Assembly (NCBI GenBank): GCA_023264765.1
Contig: JAHFVC010000009.1
Location: 1-43,971 of the forward strand
Source: Mycobacterium sp.
GTDB taxonomy: Bacteria; Actinomycetota; Actinomycetes; Mycobacteriales; Mycobacteriaceae
Length of the DNA: 43,971 nucleotides
Direction of reading: 5' to 3'
Part shown: piece by piece, positions 38,475 through 43,971 of the stretch
How positions within the stretch are numbered: position 1 is the first letter of the stretch
Layout: each line of letters opens with the position of its first letter
Notes under the pieces: model-generated
What the model saw: the letters and a program-made list of their open reading frames with translations, nothing else
Database searches by the model: none
Told to the model about the DNA's origin: nothing
Made by a program: the position numbers and the translations under genes

Positions 38475-39287
38475 ATGACAGCGCGACCGCCGGAAGGCGA
38501 CTGGCTCGGTACCCCTTTCCTGAAGTTCGAGCGGCAGGGGCCGTTCGGGGTGGTGCGACTGGACCGGCCCGAGGCGCGCAATGCGATGACCCCGGCGATG
38601 TACTTCGGCATCCGCTACGCCGTCAGCCACGTCGAGACCGATCCGGACCTGGCGGGCCTGCTCATCACCGGTACCGGTGATGTCTTCGCCCCGGGCGGGG
38701 ACCTGGGCGGCGGAGACGGCAGCGACGACTGGATGAAGTGGGGTTCGGCGCTGTCGATGGATGTCACGCCGTTCGAGACGCTGCGCCAATCGGTCAAACC
38801 GGTGGTGTCGGCGGTCAACGGGCTGGCTCAGGGTGGCGGCCTGCAGATCGCGCTGTGCAGCGATATGGCCGTGGTCAGCGAGCGCGCCACCTTCCGGGTC
38901 CCCGAACTGTTCCGGGGTATCGCCGACACCTATTACAGCCAGATGCTGGCTCGCCTCATCGGTCCGGTCCGGACCCGCGACCTGATGTTCACCGGCCGGG
39001 TGCTGACAGCGCAGGAGGCCTTGGACTGGGGCATGGTGTCGCGGGTGGTGCCGCACGAAACCCTGCTCGACGAGGCCCGCGACGTGCTGGCGCAGGTGTG
39101 CCGGACCGCACCCGGCGCGCGGTCGGTGGTGAAGTCGAGTCTGGACAACTACCTCGGGTTGTTCGACCGGATCGGCATGAAGGCCAGTTACAGCGGGGCC
39201 GAGGCCCGGCAGGGATTCATCGCGTTCAAGGAACGCCGGTCCCCGGATTGGGTGCATCCGGATCTGCGCACCGAGGGCCGGCTCTGA
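38475..39287 (+). CDS. enoyl-CoA hydratase/isomerase family protein
   Basis: FGVVRLDRPEARNAMTPAMY, GTGDVFAPGGDLGGG, KPVVSAVNGLAQGGGLQIALCSDMAVVSERATFRVPELFRGI. Confidence 0.92.
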   Translation: MTARPPEGDWLGTPFLKFERQGPFGVVRLDRPEARNAMTPAMYFGIRYAVSHVETDPDLAGLLITGTGDVFAPGGDLGGGDGSDDWMKWGSALSMDVTPFETLRQSVKPVVSAVNGLAQGGGLQIALCSDMAVVSERATFRVPELFRGIADTYYSQMLARLIGPVRTRDLMFTGRVLTAQEALDWGMVSRVVPHETLLDEARDVLAQVCRTAPGARSVVKSSLDNYLGLFDRIGMKASYSGAEARQGFIAFKERRSPDWVHPDLRTEGRL

Positions 39288-39345
39288 CCAGGCTCAGCAA
39301 AATCCTGTGCGACGGAGATGACTCCACCTAGAATCTGACGTCCAA

Positions 39346-40509
39346 ATGGACAACCACAAACAGGTGGCGCTCTCGCGAGGCCTCTTCATATTCACGCTGA
39401 TCGTGGCAGCGCTGTATCTGCCACTGGCACTGAACTACACGTGGCCATTGTTCGGTTCCGGCGCCCCGCGCTGGCAGGACGAGGTGAACACGGCGATCAA
39501 TGGTCCGGGCTACGCGCTGGGCGACGGGTCGGTGGACGCCGTTCGGCACACCGCCTACGCCCAGTACCGGGTGGTGCTGTTGGTGCACACCACCCTGGGC
39601 GCCTTGGCGTTGATACTGGCCATGTTCCAGTTCTCGGCGCGGATTCGGGAAAGCCGGCCGGCCGTGCATCGGTGGACGGGTCGCGCGTACCTCACGCTGA
39701 TGACGATCAGCATGCTGACCGCCCTGATATTCCTCTATCTGACCCCACCGGCCGAACACTTCATCGGCCCGGCCTTCGAGACCCAGCTGCGCGGCCTCGC
39801 CGTGGGCACGCTCGCCAGCGCCTGGTATGCGGTGTACGCAATCCGCAAGCGCGACATGGTCACCCACCGCGCGTGGATGACCTACAGCATCGCCTTCATG
39901 TTGACCGCACCCTTGCTGCGCTTCATCTGGATCGGGATACAGCCGCTGATCCCCCAGCACGACCTGCTGACCAACATCGGCGTCGGTTCGCTCATTCTCG
40001 GGGTCATCGCACCCGGGGGCGCCGCGGTGGCATTCATGGTTGCACAGCAACCCCGATCCGACGAGGTGCCCACCGCGACACCGGCGTGGAACTACGGCGC
40101 GGCGGCGGCCCTCGCCGTGGTCGGCTCGCTCGCCTACACGGGCCTGACGTCGCGGCTGCCCGAGCCGATACCGCATTCGCTGGTGGCCTTCCACCTGGTG
40201 CCGGTCTGGATCAGCGTCGCGCTGGCCGCGGCCGGTGTGGCTCGTGCCCGGAGCCGGCGCGATACCACTCGGGAACGGCAATGGCGTTGGCTGTTCTGGG
40301 GTTTCGCCGCCGCACCGACCTCGGCGAGCCTGTACTCGCTGATCGTGCCACCCGACTTCACCGCCGCCGACGCGATCATCGCCGGCGGCATGGACGGGGC
40401 GGCCATTCCGATCACGGTCTGCTTTGCCGTGATCGTGCGCGCCGCTGCGCGTCAGCGCACCAACGATCCTGACGACATCTCGACGGCCGAGACCGCGCCG
40501 GCGGTCTGA
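39346..40509 (+). CDS. DUF2306-type multi-pass membrane protein
   Basis: Many hydrophobic helices; HTTLGALALILAMFQFSARIRESRPAVHRWTGRAYL and MVTHRAWMTYSIAFMLTAPLLRF are typical of DUF2306 proteins. Confidence 0.75.
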   Translation: MDNHKQVALSRGLFIFTLIVAALYLPLALNYTWPLFGSGAPRWQDEVNTAINGPGYALGDGSVDAVRHTAYAQYRVVLLVHTTLGALALILAMFQFSARIRESRPAVHRWTGRAYLTLMTISMLTALIFLYLTPPAEHFIGPAFETQLRGLAVGTLASAWYAVYAIRKRDMVTHRAWMTYSIAFMLTAPLLRFIWIGIQPLIPQHDLLTNIGVGSLILGVIAPGGAAVAFMVAQQPRSDEVPTATPAWNYGAAAALAVVGSLAYTGLTSRLPEPIPHSLVAFHLVPVWISVALAAAGVARARSRRDTTRERQWRWLFWGFAAAPTSASLYSLIVPPDFTAADAIIAGGMDGAAIPITVCFAVIVRAAARQRTNDPDDISTAETAPAV

Positions 40510-40566
40510 CTTCATACCGCCGGAAAACAAGTCGAGTTCGGCGGCCGCACAGGCGATCATCGATAC

Positions 40567-42107
40567 ATGAATGAGTGGTGGGCGGCCCGAGAACTCTCGG
40601 AACGACTGATCCCCGCCGCCCTCGACGGCGGCCCGGAGGACTGGCTGGAGGGCGCTCGCATTCTCGCGAGTCTGGATGGGCACACGTGGCTGGCTCTCGA
40701 CCAAGCAACCCGATACCGTCAACGGGCCGACCACCTCGGCCTTCCCGGTACCCCGTCCTGGCCGCAGGTACGGCTGGATGAGCCGACCGGCTTCGTCGCG
40801 GCAATGGCCAGCATGCACGCTGACGGTAGACGGCGGGAACGCGCGACCCGCGTTCTTGCGGCGAATGGCTCGGATGCCGCCGGCGCCGCACTCGCCGTGC
40901 GACTGCTCGACTGGGTGCCGCAGGTGCGTACCCAAGCGTGGGACGCAATTCAGTCCCTGGTGAGCGCAGATCGCATCGAGGCCACAGTGACGTGCTGATC
41001 GCGGGCCGGGACCGGCCGCATGCCGCCGAAGCTCTGCGCGTTGCGAAGGACGAGATCGTGAACAACTCCGCCACTCGCAATCTCTGCCAGCGGTTGATCG
41101 CCGGCGACCGGCGCCGAGTACGACGCTGGGGCTACGCCCTGAGCTATGAACTCGGCTTGTTGACTCCACTGCAACTGACCGACGGCGCACGTGCGGACTC
41201 CGATCAATGGATCCGCGCGAGGAGCGCAGAGTGGCTCGGCTCCGTCGAGCCGCAGACATTGACTGCGCTCCTGGACGCGAAGTCCGTCGAAGTGAGACAC
41301 GCTGCGCTCACCCGCATCAGAAACACCGATCTGACCGATGATGCACTGACTCGGCTACTGCTGGACCGCGCTCCCAGGATTCGAGAATGCGCGCAGCGAC
41401 TGGCGGCGCAGCGCGGGTTCGAGGTCGCGCCGATCTATCGGCAGATCCTCGCCGACTCGGGCACACCTGCGCGGATCCGAGCGGCATGCGTGCACGGACT
41501 CAGCGCAGTCGGCGCCCCGCAGGATGTACCGGTGTTCGTCGAGCACCTTCGCGACGCAAGCCCATGCGTCCGAGCGGCTGCCGTCGGCGCCACCGTGCAT
41601 CTCGCAACAGCCGAGGTCGCTGTCGAACGGCTCGCGACCGCGTTGCGGGACTCGAGCGCTCGGGTGTGCCTCGCAGCCGCCAAAGGGCTGCGCCGCCTCA
41701 ATGCCCCGGTTTCAGTGGCCGAAAAGGCCTGGGAATCAACCCGATACGCAAGTCGCCGAGCGGCATGGCGATTCGCCCGCAGCGCCGGCGGCTGGGAACA
41801 ACTTGAGGCCGACCTGCGCGCCGCGGTTGATTCAGATCCTCAGCTGGCGGCAGCCGGTAAGGCCGTCCTCCCAGCGTGGGCAATGTTCGGCGCCGCAAAA
41901 ACGTGGGGCATACTTCCCGACGATCAAAGGGAACGAATCGCCCAGTACCTGGCGGAACTCGATCTCGATTCAGAATTCGAGCGACTCGTCAGGTTCTGCG
42001 CCGACATGGAACCACCGGCCGAACCACCCGCAGATAACGGATCTGCGGAATCGCCCGCAGTGTCGAAGCGACCCCGCTGGTTCCACGTCTTGTCACGCCG
42101 CGGCTGA
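40567..42107 (+). pseudogene. HEAT-repeat protein split by a single frameshift near 40990
   Basis: ORF 40567-40998 (MNEWWAARELSERL...ADRIEATVTC*) continues in another frame as VLIAGRDRPHAAEALRVAKDEI...HVLSRRG (ORF 40938-42107); HEAT-like repeats (VRHAALTRIRNTDLTDDALTRLLLDRAPRIRECAQRLAAQRG). Confidence 0.78.
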
Positions 42108-42118
42108 GCCCCGTTCTA

Positions 42119-42898
42119 CTAACCACCCACGTCGTGGGCGATGGCGAACGCGTCCCCCGGCTGACCGATCAGGACACGGCTTCGGCTGGGCGACAACAGG
42201 ATCGACAGGTAGTGGTGCGCATGGTCGTCCGTCCTGGCCAGGCGGTTAACCCGTAGCAGCGGGGCGCCGATCGCGACGTCGAGCATCCGGGCGGTCCGCG
42301 GGCCCGCGACTTCCGCGGTGAACTCATGGTCCATACTCTCGACCCGCACGCCCACCCCACTCAGCAGGTCGTAGAGCGCGGCTCCGGCCAGCGCCTCGGC
42401 GGTGATCGACTGCGCGAGATCGGCGGGCAGCCACGCATCGGTGATCATCAACGGCTCACGGGTCCGTCGTTCGCGGCGTACCCGAACAACATGGAGTAGT
42501 TCACCATCGCGGCCGAGTTGGGCCCCGATCGCCGCGGGCGGCGGTTGCACCGCGTACTCGACGACATCGACGTCGGTTTCGAATTGGATCTGGCGCATCT
42601 CGTCGAGGTAGGTGCCGCCGGAGGCCGCGTCGCGTCCGGGATCGCGGTGCCGGACGAACGATCCAACCCCGTGCCTGCGCTCGATATACCCCTGCTCGGC
42701 CAGGTCCGCCAAGGCCCGCCGGACGGTGATCCGGGATACCCCGAACTGCTGGCCGAGTGTCTGCTCGGTGGGCAGCGGGTCTCCGGGAAGCAGTACGCCG
42801 CGGGCGATTTCGTCGTGCACAACCAGGAAGAGCTGACGGTGCAACGGCACCCCGGCCGAAGGGGCCACCGGCCCGTCCACGTCACCCACGGTGCCCAT
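42119..42898 (-). CDS. GntR family regulator with UTRA domain (HutC-like)
   Basis: PLHRQLFLVVHDEIARGVLLPGDPLPTEQTLGQQFGVSRITVRRALADLAEQGYIERRHGVGSFV plus C-terminal UTRA-type domain. Confidence 0.92.
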   Translation of the reverse strand: MGTVGDVDGPVAPSAGVPLHRQLFLVVHDEIARGVLLPGDPLPTEQTLGQQFGVSRITVRRALADLAEQGYIERRHGVGSFVRHRDPGRDAASGGTYLDEMRQIQFETDVDVVEYAVQPPPAAIGAQLGRDGELLHVVRVRRERRTREPLMITDAWLPADLAQSITAEALAGAALYDLLSGVGVRVESMDHEFTAEVAGPRTARMLDVAIGAPLLRVNRLARTDDHAHHYLSILLSPSRSRVLIGQPGDAFAIAHDVGG

Positions 42899-42929
42899 GT
42901 TCGCACATCGTCCCTTGCCACATCCGCAT

Positions 42930-42955
42930 TAGTTGTTATAGAACTATAACAACTA
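42930..42955. promoter_or_regulatory. perfect palindromic GntR/HutC-type operator TAGTTGTTATAG-AA-CTATAACAACTA
   Basis: 12-bp perfect inverted repeat with 2-nt spacer between the divergent GntR and MmgE/PrpD genes. Confidence 0.8.
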
Positions 42956-42974
42956 GTCATACGACGGGAGCGTG

Positions 42975-43971
42975 ATGATCGATCAACCCACCGATCCGTC
43001 CGGCCCCACCGGCACCCTGGCCCGCTGGGTCGCCGACCTGACCCTGGACGACGTGCCCGACCGGGTCCGTCGGCGAGCCAAACATCTGCTCCTCGACGGC
43101 ATCGGTTGCGCGTTGATCGGCGCCCAGTTGCCGTGGTCCCGGCTGGCCACCGACGCCGTCCTGGCAATGGAGGCAACGGGCGACGCCGTCGTCATCGGCA
43201 CCGGAAGGCGCACCAGCCCGACGGCGGCGACCGTGCTCAACAGCACCTACATCCAGGGTTTCGAACTCGACGACTTCCACCCGGTCGCGCCGCTGCACAG
43301 CTGCTCGCTGGTGGTACCCGTGATCCTGTCCACCGCGGCACTCGCCGGCCGAGCGCGCGGTGCTGATGCACTGCTCGCGGCGATCGCAGGATTCGAGGTC
43401 GGCCCGCGGGTCGGCTACTCGCTGCACGGCGCCCAGATGCTCGACCGCGGCTGGCACTCCGGGCCGGTGTTCGGCACTCACACCGCCGCAATGACTGCCG
43501 GCAAGCTACGCGGATTGTCGCCCGCCGCATTGGAGGACGCCCTCGGGCTGGCCGCCACCCAATCCGGCGGCCTGATGGCCGCCCAGTTCGGTGCGATGAG
43601 CAAACGCATGCAACACGGATTCGCCGCCCGCAACGGCTTCTACGCCGCCGGCCTGGCCGCTGCCGGCTACACCGGGATCAAGCAGGTCTTCGAAACCGGA
43701 TACGGCGGATTCCTGACGGTTTTCGGCGAGGGACATGATCCCGACGCCTCCGCGGTGACCGCGGGACTGGGATCCCGTTGGGAAACCGAAGACATCATGG
43801 TGAAGTCCTTCGCCGCAATGGGCGGCCTGCACGCCGGCATTCAGGCCGCGCTGCAACTCCGCAACGAGGTTGCGGGACAACAGCTCTCCCACGTCGACAT
43901 CACCGTCGGGGAAACCGTCTACCGACACGGCTGGTGGCGACCCGACCGTCCACTCACCGCGGTCGGCGCGC
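42975..43971 (+). CDS. MmgE/PrpD family protein (3' end outside window)
   Basis: TLARWVADLTLDDVPDRVRRRAKHLLLDGIGCALIGAQLPWSRLATDAVL, NSTYIQGFELDDFHPVAPLHSCSLVVPVIL, LRGLSPAALEDALGLAATQSGGLMAAQFGAMSKRMQHGFAARNG; open to window end, GTG at 42972 also possible. Confidence 0.9.
   Translation, partial: MIDQPTDPSGPTGTLARWVADLTLDDVPDRVRRRAKHLLLDGIGCALIGAQLPWSRLATDAVLAMEATGDAVVIGTGRRTSPTAATVLNSTYIQGFELDDFHPVAPLHSCSLVVPVILSTAALAGRARGADALLAAIAGFEVGPRVGYSLHGAQMLDRGWHSGPVFGTHTAAMTAGKLRGLSPAALEDALGLAATQSGGLMAAQFGAMSKRMQHGFAARNGFYAAGLAAAGYTGIKQVFETGYGGFLTVFGEGHDPDASAVTAGLGSRWETEDIMVKSFAAMGGLHAGIQAALQLRNEVAGQQLSHVDITVGETVYRHGWWRPDRPLTAVGA

Noticed and set aside
39328-41259. 643-aa minus-strand ORF
   Set aside because: Antisense across the DUF2306 and HEAT-repeat genes; low-complexity R/G/H-rich composition, no family motif.
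1-43971. Prophage or anti-phage defence island
   Set aside because: No phage structural, integrase, restriction-modification, toxin-antitoxin or known defence signatures recognised; the MoxR-VWA pair is the conserved core locus next to proA and the HEAT protein alone is not sufficient evidence.

Overview
High-GC actinobacterial DNA, almost certainly Mycobacterium/Mycolicibacterium: the gene order nadD-rsfS-gpgP-octT-degV and proA-MoxR-VWA matches my memory of the M. tuberculosis Rv2417c-Rv2427c neighbourhood. The window has two parts. (1) About 1-29,640 is an accessory, decay-rich region. It holds a degenerate IS5-family element with recognisable ends, an IS3-type remnant, a broken IS256-type transposase, and at least eight gene relics (EchA, an F420-reductase-like protein, ALDH, an ABC ATPase, SDR, quinone oxidoreductase, GH10, a TetR with an internal deletion). 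Between them lie intact catabolic/redox modules: a GH1 lipoprotein with TetR; two related TetR/CMD/SDR modules sharing an operator-like motif, one with two mycofactocin-type SDRs; a GGDEF protein; a lactate-monooxygenase-like/MHS-transporter/GntR locus; an F420-type module under an OhrR-like MarR regulator that has Ser where the sensing Cys should be; and a DapB-like/KstD-like/SDR operon. (2) About 29,644-43,971 is mostly conserved core: degV, octT, gpgP, rsfS, nadD, VWA, MoxR, proA, rbsK-like, an intact EchA paralogue of the relic at the window start, DUF2306, a frameshifted HEAT-repeat gene, and a GntR/MmgE-PrpD divergent pair with a near-perfect palindromic operator. I see no CRISPR array, rRNA or convincing tRNA. 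The best candidates for undescribed systems are the paired CMD/SDR modules with the shared operator and the F420 module with the Cys-less OhrR-like regulator. All functional assignments come from reading motifs by eye; no database search was run.
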